Positions 15,463-22,297 of a DNA stretch of 35,872 bases are shown one piece after another. Under the pieces are notes generated by a model. It was not told the DNA's origin, ran no database searches, and saw only the letters and a program-made list of their open reading frames with translations. The first letter of the stretch is position 1. Each line of letters opens with the position of its first letter. The DNA comes from a virus. The stretch covers positions 1 through 35,872 of the IMG/VR virus record IMGVR_UViG_3300034073_003453, one strand, 5' to 3'. The translations under genes were made by a program, and so were the position numbers.

Positions 15463-15742
15463 CATTACGCTTTCTGGATTGCAAGATTTCTTTCGCTTTC
15501 ATGGTTACGAAAGTTCCAGCAAATGCACCTAAAAATAGCGGAATAATATATAGCATATTTTTGCTAAAGCTTACTACCCCAAATGCGGATAGTGAAGTTA
15601 TCATACCAGCCATAAAAGACGACATTAAATTTTGTCTAGATTCTATGCAAAGAATATAATATGCATAAAACATATCTAGTATAAAATATGTTATAAATAT
15701 CAGTAATGCTGAATTCGCATCAAATTGATTCGTCTGTATCAT
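15446..15742 (-). CDS. Small membrane protein, three predicted helices
   Basis: 98 aa from the ATG at 15742, which overlaps the previous gene by 23 bp; an earlier ATG at 15787 is possible. Hydrophobic segments at about 11-32, 40-60 and 63-82 (LYIIPLFLGAFAGTFV) are followed by a basic tail KAKEILQSRKRN. Similar three-helix proteins are common in phage genomes and are often left unnamed. A holin-like role cannot be excluded but nothing here supports it, as no endolysin is adjacent. Confidence 0.75.
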   Translation of the reverse strand: MIQTNQFDANSALLIFITYFILDMFYAYYILCIESRQNLMSSFMAGMITSLSAFGVVSFSKNMLYIIPLFLGAFAGTFVTMKAKEILQSRKRNVDNAD

Positions 15743-16034
15743 TTTCCCAAAAATTATCGTCTTTTGATGCCCAATTTTCTTCTTCATAATCTTCTACATC
15801 CATATCATCTTCTTCTGCCAATAGAATGGTGAAGTTATTCAAAATTTCTAAAACAATATCTACTTTTGTCATAATTTCAGAAACCTCTTTTTTAATAGAG
15901 CATATCTCTTTTTTAAGGCTAGATGTTTCTTTTCCAAGATCTGTTACTTGTTTATTTAACATTAAGTCATTTTTATCAGACTCCCGAGATAGTTGATCCA
16001 ATTTTTTGTATAAGTCATCTATATTTTTAGACAT
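15720..16034 (-). CDS. Coiled-coil protein with acidic C-terminus
   Basis: 104 aa. The ATG at 16034 is chosen because GGAGAAAACA directly precedes it; the ATG at 16046 is part of that Shine-Dalgarno. Residues about 5-75 are a heptad coiled coil (LYKKLDQLSRESDKN, LKKEICSIKKEVSEIM), and the tail is acidic (EEDDMDVEDYEEENW, ending FWENDTDESI). Such proteins usually oligomerise. No family is recognised. Confidence 0.7.
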   Translation of the reverse strand: MSKNIDDLYKKLDQLSRESDKNDLMLNKQVTDLGKETSSLKKEICSIKKEVSEIMTKVDIVLEILNNFTILLAEEDDMDVEDYEEENWASKDDNFWENDTDESI

Positions 16035-16083
16035 TGTTTTCTCCATCGGGATTTATAGACGCAAAATAAATATACACCATCTT

Positions 16084-16617
16084 CTATGCGAAACACTTAC
16101 ACTTGTATCGTCTGCAATATGAGCATTTTGGGCCTGGGTCTGGATTTCCCCAAGCATTAGATATTCCATTAAAACTTTCTTTTCCAGTATCTATGCAGAC
16201 AACTTTCTTTTTTCGGCCTCTTTTTACTGTTCCAACATTATACCAATGACAGTCCCAAAATTTTAAGCCGGTTTTGAATTCTATATCATTGACTAAATTT
16301 TGAATGTCCCGCATACTAATTTCCGTAGCAGGATCATATAGCGTGGCTAATTCGGTAACGAACCCCCAGTTGCTAGGATCGTCAAAATATATGTCGTTAT
16401 GATAAGCAAATTTTAACTTACATATTTCTGTGTATATTTTTGGAGCAAGATCGAATCGTGATAATTTTTTTTGTATTGAGTGTGCTGCTATGGCCTTTTT
16501 TTTGTTTTTGAATTCTTTGAATACTAGATTGGATTGATTTTTAATTGGATAAACCTGACAAGATCCTCCTTCATCACTCCAGTCTGAACAGTCTATTAGA
16601 TACTGATTATTAATCAT
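16084..16617 (-). CDS. Miniature protein-kinase-like protein with a zinc-knuckle tail
   Basis: 177 aa. The order of motifs is that of a kinase or aminoglycoside-phosphotransferase fold reduced to a minimum: LVFKEF with Lys34 (ATP lysine), a hinge-like FVTELATLYD (86-95), WDCHWYNVG with Asp122, His124 and Asn127 (catalytic loop, compare HxDxxxxN), and VCIDTGKESF with Asp143 (DFG position). The ending CSYCRRYKCKC (C165, C168, C173, C175) could bind zinc. At about half the normal kinase length, much of the C-lobe is missing. Activity is inferred from motifs only. Overlaps the previous gene by 8 bp. Confidence 0.6.
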   Translation of the reverse strand: MINNQYLIDCSDWSDEGGSCQVYPIKNQSNLVFKEFKNKKKAIAAHSIQKKLSRFDLAPKIYTEICKLKFAYHNDIYFDDPSNWGFVTELATLYDPATEISMRDIQNLVNDIEFKTGLKFWDCHWYNVGTVKRGRKKKVVCIDTGKESFNGISNAWGNPDPGPKCSYCRRYKCKCFA

Positions 16618-16939
16618 TAGATCTATCTACTATTTTGTTACCCATTATTTCTTCAGAAATATTGATAGCTTCTTTCAAATCTTTAGTGTCTGTAATTTTA
16701 AGCGGACCTTTCGGAATGTCTATCCAATAAGATGCATAGACCCCGTAGAAAACATCTCCCAAAGAATGATCGTGCATCAAAAAATCTACAGCATCATGGA
16801 AAATGTCTAAATACCAATCGCCGTGTTCGTCTTGAACTTCTTTTATCGTATCGACTAAAATAAAGCGAAAATTTGGATGCTTAAAGTCCGGGTCACTATG
16901 CACAATACCTCGATAAAATCTATTTGGTAAACTTACCAT
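16610..16939 (-). CDS. Unknown phage protein
   Basis: 109 aa, acidic and aromatic, without membrane segments. It contains RFYRGIVHSDPDFKHPNF, an internal DWYLDIFHDAVDFLMHDHSLG and YASYWIDIPKGPLKIT. No family recognised. It overlaps its upstream neighbour by 20 bp and the kinase-like gene by 8 bp, so it is part of the run that follows tRNA-Leu. Confidence 0.65.
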   Translation of the reverse strand: MVSLPNRFYRGIVHSDPDFKHPNFRFILVDTIKEVQDEHGDWYLDIFHDAVDFLMHDHSLGDVFYGVYASYWIDIPKGPLKITDTKDLKEAINISEEIMGNKIVDRSND

Positions 16940-17294
16940 ATTGGTTATATCCTTTCCAGTCTCCAGCTAAAAATTCTTTTTTGTTAGAGTAAAGAGGAAC
17001 CACTTTTTCATCTGGGTTGTATGGATTGTCAATAAGTCTTAGATCATATAGGTCTTGTCTATCGTTGACTAGACCATAAGCAACAGGATGCTTGAATATA
17101 TCTATGATCTTAGTATATTTTTGCTTTAGGTCGCTTAGTTCTTTCTCACAGCTTAACCATCTTTGAGAATCTGCGCTATCTGCTCTAAGTTTTTTTAACT
17201 CATCTTTAGCATTATTTACTACAAAACGATCAGCACCACTGGCCCAAGCAAATTCAATAATAAAGTCGATAGGGTTAGAGTGTTCGTTCATCAA
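16920..17294 (-). CDS. Unknown phage protein with a short coiled coil
   Basis: 124 aa. The N-terminal part (NPIDFIIEFAWASGADRFVV) leads into a helical stretch (AKDELKKLRADSADSQRW, LSDLKQKYTKIIDIF) and a polar C-terminus with DLRLIDNPYNPDEKVVPLYS, which ends WKGYNQYGKFTK. The start lies in an ATGA overlap with the preceding small gene. Small phage proteins that begin with a similar helix are common, but no function is known to me. Confidence 0.65.
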   Translation of the reverse strand: MMNEHSNPIDFIIEFAWASGADRFVVNNAKDELKKLRADSADSQRWLSCEKELSDLKQKYTKIIDIFKHPVAYGLVNDRQDLYDLRLIDNPYNPDEKVVPLYSNKKEFLAGDWKGYNQYGKFTK

Positions 17295-17509
17295 ATGAAT
17301 CCTATTCTAGTTTTTTCTGTTGTAACAACAGCCTCTATATCAGAAGAGTTAAAGATTTCGGTACAATATGATCGACCGCTCCACCACCCACACTTATAAG
17401 TGATTGCATGATTAGGACCAATACTAACACAAATGATAGTCCCGTAAACATCATCTGTCAACTTAACCCTGGTTCCAATATTGTAAAATTCTAGAGAGTT
17501 TTTGCTCAT
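17291..17509 (-). CDS. Small SH3-like protein
   Basis: 72 aa from the ATG at 17509, which has AAGGAAAACAA upstream. A longer open frame would run back through the tRNA-Leu gene and is not real. The sequence is beta-rich: IGTRVKLTDDVYGTIICVS, then HAITYKCGWWSGRSYCTEIF, resembling small barrels that read tRNA- or peptide-like ligands, though this is only a resemblance. It is the first protein gene behind the tRNA-Leu promoter. Confidence 0.7.
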   Translation of the reverse strand: MSKNSLEFYNIGTRVKLTDDVYGTIICVSIGPNHAITYKCGWWSGRSYCTEIFNSSDIEAVVTTEKTRIGFI

Positions 17510-17549
17510 TTGTTTTCCTTGTTCTTTAAAAAGGTTTTGGTGTAATAAT

Positions 17550-17631
17550 CTCACGGGAGGGACTCGAACCCTCAAGACTAAAAGTCGAGGCATTTTAAGT
17601 GCCTTGCGTATACCAGTTTCGCCACCGTGAG
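17550..17631 (-). tRNA. tRNA-Leu (anticodon UAA)
   Basis: 82 nt with a perfect class II fold: acceptor CTCACGG/CCGTGAG, D arm GCG...CGC with the GG of ACTGGTATA, anticodon arm AGGCA-CTTAAAA-TGCCT with anticodon TAA at 17595-17597, a long variable arm, and T arm GAGGG TTCGAGT CCCTC. Discriminator A follows; CCA is not encoded, so the host must add it. It reads UUA and UUG, and UUA is frequent in the AT-rich genes here. An opposing HNH gene begins 7 bp from its 5' end, and its promoter lies inside that gene. Confidence 0.97.
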
Positions 17632-17638
17632 GTATGAT

Positions 17639-18070
17639 ATGAATCCTAAACGAAAGTGTTCCTGTTGTCAAGTGTACAAAGACGAATCATTTTTTGCATT
17701 TAAAAATAGAAAATTAGGTAGATTACAAACTAGATGTAAAAAGTGTCAATCAAAATATCATAAACAACATTATAAATCAAACAAAGAAACATATTGCGAA
17801 AGAGCCAGAGCCAATAATCCAAGATATAAACAAAGAAATCAACAATTTATTAATGAATATAAAGCCAAAAAGGGTTGTAAATTCTGTCAAGAAAATACTC
17901 CTGTATGTTTGGATTTTCATCATGTTGACCCAAACATTAAAGATTGGAATATATCAGTAATGTCTAGGAGTGCTAGTTCAATAGCAACAATTAAAAATGA
18001 AATTGATAAGTGCATAGTAATCTGTTCTAATTGTCATAGAAAACTTCATGCTGGAATAATAAAAGAATAA
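17639..18070 (+). CDS. HNH endonuclease next to tRNA-Leu
   Basis: 143 aa from the ATG at 17639; a GTG 12 bp upstream would lie in the tRNA. An N-terminal zinc-finger-like part (CSCC, TRCKKCQSKYHKQHY) precedes a basic helix, then the HNH core: CKFC at 80-83, LDFHHVD with His94/His95, and ICSNCHRKLH with Cys129, Asn131, Cys132 and His133. It runs against the surrounding minus-strand genes, which suggests separate acquisition. Such genes beside tRNAs are usually homing endonucleases that cut the tRNA locus of relatives lacking them. Confidence 0.92.
   Translation: MNPKRKCSCCQVYKDESFFAFKNRKLGRLQTRCKKCQSKYHKQHYKSNKETYCERARANNPRYKQRNQQFINEYKAKKGCKFCQENTPVCLDFHHVDPNIKDWNISVMSRSASSIATIKNEIDKCIVICSNCHRKLHAGIIKE
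17643..17671 (-). promoter_or_regulatory. Promoter of tRNA-Leu, inside the HNH gene
   Basis: TTGACA (17666-17671), 17 bp, TAGGAT (17643-17648). The predicted transcription start falls a few bases before the tRNA 5' end at 17631. Because the promoter lies in the first codons of the HNH gene, the HNH gene cannot be lost cleanly without affecting the tRNA. Confidence 0.75.
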
Positions 18071-18160
18071 AAAAAGCAATCGACTACAACAATCAAAAGT
18101 TTGAGGTTGATTATTTGTGTGCCTCTCCCATTATAACCGTTGTAGCCGACTACCTTTTTT
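18071..18160. terminator. Long inverted repeat between convergent genes, probable two-way terminator
   Basis: The arms AAAAAGCAATCGACTACAAC (18071-18090) and GTTGTAGCCGACTACCTTTTTT (18139-18160) pair around TCGACTACAAC/GTTGTAGCCGA with one wobble, and an A-rich start faces a T-run. The loop holds a smaller stem, AATCAA (18091-18096) with TTGATT (18107-18112). It sits between the + strand HNH stop (18070) and the - strand stop at 18174, as expected for a shared terminator; a small structured RNA is an alternative. Confidence 0.6.
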
Positions 18161-18173
18161 ATAGTATTGACTC

Positions 18174-18455
18174 TCAGCCGTTGTTATGAGCCTTGAGGCG
18201 ACGAACAAACTCAGCCATAGCCTCAACATTATCTACTGTCTTGGTTGGCTTCGCACGTTCCATAGAAGGAAGTTCGATACCCTTCTGGGCCAGAGCGGCC
18301 TTGGTGCGAGCATAACGAGCCATAGTACTGGCAACCTTTTGACCAGTCTTACTAGCGATCTCAGCATAAGTCTTAGACGAGTAAACCGCTTCAAGAAATG
18401 CCTCATCGCTGCAACGAACACGGGTCTGCTTCTCAACATTACTAATTTCTGCCAT
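18174..18455 (-). CDS. Small helix-turn-helix-like DNA-binding protein
   Basis: 93 aa from the ATG at 18455, which has an ideal GGAGG nine bases upstream. Residues about 15-60 (DEAFLEAVYSSKTYAEIASK, TGQKVASTMARYARTKAAL) fit an HTH in which TYAEIASKTGQKVASTMARY holds the two core helices. The C-terminus (MERAKPTKTVDNVEAMAEFV) is helical. Related small proteins with VAS-MAR helices are common in large phages. Its own perfect-consensus promoter, its 70-nt leader and its GC-richer codons indicate high early expression; it may be a regulator or a nucleoid-like protein. Confidence 0.78.
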   Translation of the reverse strand: MAEISNVEKQTRVRCSDEAFLEAVYSSKTYAEIASKTGQKVASTMARYARTKAALAQKGIELPSMERAKPTKTVDNVEAMAEFVRRLKAHNNG

Positions 18456-18532
18456 GATAATCAACCTCCAAATTAAGTTACCTTACTTCACGGTTTCGGC
18501 CACACGACCTCAAACACCCGTGTTGTATTAGC

Positions 18533-18560
18533 ATTATATCCTATGTATCGGCGTTGTCAA
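18533..18560 (-). promoter_or_regulatory. Consensus sigma-70 promoter of the small HTH gene
   Basis: TTGACA (18555-18560), 16 bp starting ACGCCGATA, TATAAT (18533-18538): a perfect match to both consensus boxes. It leaves a leader of about 70 nt with a GC-rich, hairpin-prone segment before GGAGG. Confidence 0.92.
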
Positions 18561-18579
18561 TACCCAAACTTGAAAAATT

Positions 18580-18762
18580 CTACTCAGACGGCAAAATAAT
18601 TGCGAGTAATATATATATCCACAATAATAGACTGCCGGTTGCAAAAAATCCTAGTACAAATAAAATTCTAACTAAAGAAACTTCGATACCCATATATTCA
18701 GAAATGCCTCCGCAAACACCAAAAATATTTTTATGTTTTTGACTTTTAGTTAATCTTTTCAT
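18580..18762 (-). CDS. PspC-domain membrane protein
   Basis: 60 aa, a single PspC domain. RLTKSQKHKNIFGVCGGISE and YMGIEVSLVRILFVLGFFA carry the family hallmark (GVCGGIAxYxxxxxxxVRxxxV), followed by a membrane helix (LLLWIYILLAIILP). Host PspC is part of the phage-shock response to membrane stress; a phage copy may protect the membrane during infection, which is an inference. The start overlaps the small gene upstream by 17 bp. Confidence 0.92.
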   Translation of the reverse strand: MKRLTKSQKHKNIFGVCGGISEYMGIEVSLVRILFVLGFFATGSLLLWIYILLAIILPSE

Positions 18763-18898
18763 TTCTAGAACCTTCTTTTTCTATTAAGGCTTCTTGTTTT
18801 ATTTGATCTTCTACATCTTTAATAATTTTTTGCAGATATTTTATATAAGAAATCATTTGTTCATCTGTTGCATCATCTGGCAGTGGTATTATTTCCAT
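18746..18898 (-). CDS. 50-aa helical protein, unknown
   Basis: A short gene from the ATG at 18898. It begins MEIIPLPDDATDEQMISYIK and continues with a charged helix (KDVEDQIKQEALIEKEG). It fits between the glycosyltransferase-like gene and PspC with a 17-bp overlap, and its codon use and orientation match. Function unknown. Confidence 0.65.
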   Translation of the reverse strand: MEIIPLPDDATDEQMISYIKYLQKIIKDVEDQIKQEALIEKEGSRNEKIN

Positions 18899-18910
18899 AT
18901 TATGTACGTT

Positions 18911-19708
18911 CTAAAAATAGTAATTATTCATTAGGGCCATTAATCTATCTACACCAATCGATTGACTTACGCAGCTTTTTAACATCCATAAATGGATAAT
19001 ATTGCTTTGTTTTAAAACACTAAAAACGTCCCAAAAATTTTTACAGTGGAAGGTATCTATTAATGTTGTTGGTGGTATGGGAATACTATCAATCAACACC
19101 ATCTGTTCTATAAAAACACTTTTAACCCATGAGGAGTCTGGCGTATTAATATGATTGACCAAGCCACTATCAAATGTATCTAAGTTATTTATTGTTGTTG
19201 ATATAGTCCTTTTAATTGCGTTATTAATAATTTGTGTATCGCTGCCACCAAACACAGCACAATTATAACTGTCTAGTTCAGATGTTTGAGTGTTATATAT
19301 TTTACTATATAAGGCGTGGTCAACCTTAAGTATATTTTTGATCCATGGTTCTATATGTAGTGTTATAAGGCCAGTATTGATTTTATCAGCTAATATATTT
19401 TCTATTAAAAATAGATCTATGTCAATATGAACATATGGTCTTTCATGCTTACAGCACGAAACCAATTTAGTACCAGACCAGAAGTTGTTTTTAATAATAT
19501 CTTTGTATTCATCTTCATCTATACAGATTATATCGTCGTAAGGGTTTTCTTTAAAAGAATCTTTTAGGTCTGGAGATGTATATAGAACAACAGTATATTT
19601 ATGCTTTTTAAGGAATTTACAAGAAACTAAAGATTGACTAGCAACAAGGCTAATATTTGATCTTATATTATTGCTTAAATTGCTAAAATAGCTCTGTATA
19701 ATTTCCAT
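18911..19708 (-). CDS. Glycosyltransferase-like protein (DUF6734-like)
   Basis: 265 aa. The signature is RPYVHIDIDLFLIEN (91-105), where HIDIDLF gives a DxD site of the GT-A fold. A strand-turn segment TVVLYTSPDL and a CAVFGGSD with SYN upstream follow the usual order of these proteins, and the C-terminus has HLW, another family feature. Donor and acceptor are unknown. It is the fourth glycosyltransferase-like protein in the window. Confidence 0.72.
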   Translation of the reverse strand: MEIIQSYFSNLSNNIRSNISLVASQSLVSCKFLKKHKYTVVLYTSPDLKDSFKENPYDDIICIDEDEYKDIIKNNFWSGTKLVSCCKHERPYVHIDIDLFLIENILADKINTGLITLHIEPWIKNILKVDHALYSKIYNTQTSELDSYNCAVFGGSDTQIINNAIKRTISTTINNLDTFDSGLVNHINTPDSSWVKSVFIEQMVLIDSIPIPPTTLIDTFHCKNFWDVFSVLKQSNIIHLWMLKSCVSQSIGVDRLMALMNNYYF

Positions 19709-19709
19709 T

Positions 19710-20021
19710 TTATTTAATTAATTTTGTTATGCAAATATTTTCAAACGTATTATTGCCTTTATCTAAAATAGCCTTTGTAGCCAGATCTTTAGAGATAGAT
19801 GCTAGGTTTTTTTCATACACCATAATTTCCTTGAGTGTATTTATGCAATAACTAACAGAGCTTGTAGTAAAATTACTGTAGTGTTGGTATGTAGATATAT
19901 TTGCTTCTATTTTTTCTATAATATTATTAACAATCAAAATTATCTCTGGACTCTCTTTGTATTTAACAGATAGTCTTTGTGAGATCCATCTTAAATAATT
20001 AAGATCGTTTGCGTCTAGCAT
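19710..20021 (-). CDS. Unknown helical protein
   Basis: 103 aa from the ATG at 20021; the frame extends to a TTG at 20051 but that is weaker. It is mainly helical (LNYLRWISQRLSVKYKE, EIILIVNNIIEKIEANIST), with no membrane segment or motif. The gene overlaps the 46-aa protein gene by 23 bp and ends one base before the glycosyltransferase-like gene starts. Confidence 0.65.
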   Translation of the reverse strand: MLDANDLNYLRWISQRLSVKYKESPEIILIVNNIIEKIEANISTYQHYSNFTTSSVSYCINTLKEIMVYEKNLASISKDLATKAILDKGNNTFENICITKLIK

Positions 20022-20139
20022 ATTTATTTTTCTTTTTTTCTTTTTTACCAAAAATGTTTTCGTAATTTTTACTCCACGTATTATAGTCTACACTTTTTGG
20101 CCTTCTCTTATCGCCTTTTCCATTTTGGCTCATATTCAT
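19999..20139 (-). CDS. 46-aa conserved phage protein (GKGDK...IFG family)
   Basis: Starts in a TGATG overlap with the glycosylase stop (ATG at 20139, or 20133 two codons later). It reads MSQNGKGDKRRPKSVDYNTW and NYENIFGKK, then a very basic tail (KKKNKYARRKRS). I recognise the N-terminal pattern GKGDKxRPxSVDYxxxxxNxxxIF from many phage genomes, where it is always uncharacterised. The basic tail suggests nucleic-acid binding, an inference only. Confidence 0.82.
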   Translation of the reverse strand: MNMSQNGKGDKRRPKSVDYNTWSKNYENIFGKKEKKKNKYARRKRS

Positions 20140-20840
20140 CACTCCAGTACAAATGACCAATAACGAGAATCGTCTTTCTTTTGAAGATTATCCCAATACA
20201 AGCACCGAGCAATATATGGTGGAATTTTATATTTTCCACAATTAATAACCCAATGACGTTCCATTTTCTTGTAAGAATCGGTTCCGATCTTGCTCTTATT
20301 ATATTTCAAATGTTCCATATCGTAAAGGCGAAGTTGATGAATATCTCCACACAATACTCTTGCTTCATTAGGATGAATCATTTCCAGAGCAAAACTAACT
20401 TTAGCCAGACCAATACCATTGATCTTATTAACAATAGCATCACGCTTTTTAACGTGGCCTTTTTTAGTTGTAAAATAAAAGTCTTTAGGGTTTGTCCAAA
20501 ATTTAGTAGCAAAATCCCAAATATACTTGGTGCGATTATTGTGTAGACCAACACCACTCTTATGCAGTTTTTCTCTCAGAATATTTTCGTTATCAATCCA
20601 TTCGTCAAAATTCTTAATGGCATTATAGCCCTTAACATTGCCTTGCCAAGTAGTATGTACGCTTGTGTATGCAAAAAGATATCTACGAAAAATATCTTCC
20701 ACATTCTGTGGACGCACACTCTCCCAATATTCCTTGTATGAAACTACCTTGTCTCTAGGAAAAGTAGCAAAGAAAATATCAGCCTTGGTCTTATCAAGAG
20801 TAGTATTCTGAACCGGAATTACAGTATTCTCAACAATCAT
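20139..20840 (-). CDS. HhH-GPD-type DNA glycosylase-like protein
   Basis: 233 aa from the ATG at 20840, with TTGGAG as Shine-Dalgarno; a longer frame from TTG at 20852 is that same site. Residues 136-152 (DAIVNKINGIGLAKVSFAL) form a helix-hairpin-helix, and CGDIHQLRLY (164-173) holds Asp166 at the position of the catalytic Asp of OGG1 and EndoIII. The Lys of bifunctional glycosylases sits at the second residue after GxG; here that residue is Ala and Lys147 comes one later, so lyase activity is uncertain. Probable role: base excision in phage DNA. It has its own promoter. Confidence 0.72.
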   Translation of the reverse strand: MIVENTVIPVQNTTLDKTKADIFFATFPRDKVVSYKEYWESVRPQNVEDIFRRYLFAYTSVHTTWQGNVKGYNAIKNFDEWIDNENILREKLHKSGVGLHNNRTKYIWDFATKFWTNPKDFYFTTKKGHVKKRDAIVNKINGIGLAKVSFALEMIHPNEARVLCGDIHQLRLYDMEHLKYNKSKIGTDSYKKMERHWVINCGKYKIPPYIARCLYWDNLQKKDDSRYWSFVLE

Positions 20841-20865
20841 GGTTTTCTCCAATGGTTATGCTACG

Positions 20866-20894
20866 ATTCTACACTACGAGTATCGACTTGTCAA
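20866..20894 (-). promoter_or_regulatory. Sigma-70 promoter of the glycosylase gene
   Basis: TTGACA (20889-20894), 17 bp starting AGTCGATA, TAGAAT (20866-20871). It begins 12 bp past the ligase stop and carries the same CTAAAGAAA element upstream of the -35 box as two other promoters. Confidence 0.85.
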
Positions 20895-20905
20895 GACTCG
20901 TTTCT

Positions 20906-22222
20906 TTAGACGGTTCTCGCAGACCCATGTAGAATTTTAAACGTAGGAAATCGCAAACTGATACCACCATCTTGGTTTTTAGTTTCCTCAAAATACTGCA
21001 CAGTTATAATCTGTCCAAGAATCTTATTAGGGTTCCGATAAAATTCCTGACGTTGTTCTATAGTGAAACCGCTACCAACTCTCACAAGATGATCCTTATG
21101 CTTAATAGTAACGCAACTCAACATAGTTTCTTCACACTCAGCACCATTCTTTACATAACGAAATGGCCCCATTTCTGTGTCGATTACTTCATACTCGTCA
21201 TCAAAAAACTTCTTAACTTTCAACAGGTCTTTGCTACGCTTGCCTTTATATGGCTCGTCTGCTCGTAGCATTACTCCTTCCCAACCATAATCAGCCGCTT
21301 CTTTGACCCATTCTTGAAAATGCTCGTCATTATGAATCAATTCTTGTTCAAGCAGAGTAAGGCACGGACATTCATTTTTGGTCATAATCTCTGTAAGATT
21401 TGCTAACCGAATAGAATATGGACGATTCTTTTCACCCTTCTTGCTATAAAACTCGTCGTGAGAGATCATATCAAAAATTTTGAATGACGGATTAGGAATA
21501 GTATGATCCTTCTTTTTAAGTTGTTTCATAATCCCTTGGAAATCCTCATTACCATCATCATCTACAAGACACAGTTCACCATCAAATATTACATCAGTAA
21601 CCCCCAAAGCCTTAATCCCACGGCTAACAACACCAAGAGTTTCAAAACTCTTTCCTGTGCGGGAATAAAAAGTAGAGTCCCCATTACCATCAACAATACA
21701 AATACATCTAGCACCATCAATTTTTCTGCTAACATACCAATTATCCTTCCATTCTACAAGTTTAGGCTCATACTTATCTGCCAGAGCAACACTAAACTCT
21801 GGAATATGGTCAGGAATAGCCTTGTTGATAATCTTGTCACCAGCACGGGTTTTCAAGTCCTTATCAATAATGCAATAAATAAGTTCCTCAATATTGTCTT
21901 TATTTGACTGACTATCAATAAAAGTATGGACTGCTCCAATAGCATCGTGACCAGTAATCTTTCGACTCTTTAGGGCATCAAGTAGATCGAAGAAATTCTT
22001 ATAGGATTTTCCTCTCAAAGAATTCTTCTTTTTCAGATTGTCGCTAGTAACATTATACTGCCACAAAGGGTGATAGGTGTAAAGAAGAATTTTTTTAGCA
22101 AAATTTGCAGCCTCAGAATTATGATTACAATAATCTTCAATAATACCTTGCTTATCAATAGTGCTGCTAGTAGCCCTAAGATCACGAACCATACCCCAAA
22201 CATAATTAAAATCGTGAATCAT
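20906..22222 (-). CDS. lig: ATP-dependent DNA ligase
   Basis: 438 aa from the ATG at 22222, which has CCGGAGAAAC upstream; the earlier ATG at 22264 lies inside the promoter. Nucleotidyltransferase motifs: I KIDGAR with the adenylated Lys167; III FDGELCLV (214-221); IIIa FKIFDMI; IV WEGVMLR (314-320); V DLLKVKKF (332-339). An OB domain follows (about 345-430). The N-terminal 150 residues are a helical DNA-binding domain. This is the T4/viral type of ligase that joins nicks in phage replication and repair. Codon use is GC-richer than the neighbours. Confidence 0.95.
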   Translation of the reverse strand: MIHDFNYVWGMVRDLRATSSTIDKQGIIEDYCNHNSEAANFAKKILLYTYHPLWQYNVTSDNLKKKNSLRGKSYKNFFDLLDALKSRKITGHDAIGAVHTFIDSQSNKDNIEELIYCIIDKDLKTRAGDKIINKAIPDHIPEFSVALADKYEPKLVEWKDNWYVSRKIDGARCICIVDGNGDSTFYSRTGKSFETLGVVSRGIKALGVTDVIFDGELCLVDDDGNEDFQGIMKQLKKKDHTIPNPSFKIFDMISHDEFYSKKGEKNRPYSIRLANLTEIMTKNECPCLTLLEQELIHNDEHFQEWVKEAADYGWEGVMLRADEPYKGKRSKDLLKVKKFFDDEYEVIDTEMGPFRYVKNGAECEETMLSCVTIKHKDHLVRVGSGFTIEQRQEFYRNPNKILGQIITVQYFEETKNQDGGISLRFPTFKILHGSARTV

Positions 22223-22254
22223 CCAAAGTTTCTCCGGTTTCCTGTGTTCAAGCC

Positions 22255-22283
22255 AGTATATCATATACTATCGGCGTTGTCAA
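22255..22283 (-). promoter_or_regulatory. Sigma-70 promoter of the ligase gene
   Basis: TTGACA (22278-22283), 17 bp starting ACGCCGATA, TATACT (22255-22260). CTAAAGAAATGTG precedes the -35 box. The box positions rule out the ATG at 22264 as start. Confidence 0.9.
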
Positions 22284-22297
22284 GCACATTTCTTTAG

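Noticed and set aside
15446-15742. Holin
   Set aside because: Three membrane helices alone do not identify a holin, and no endolysin or spanin is nearby.
17510-17671. N-terminal extension of the small SH3-like gene through the tRNA
   Set aside because: The extended part is the tRNA-Leu sequence read as protein; the ATG at 17509 with AAGGA is the real start.
22223-22264. ATG at 22264 as the ligase start
   Set aside because: It lies between the -10 and -35 boxes, upstream of the predicted transcript start; the ATG at 22222 has GGAG.
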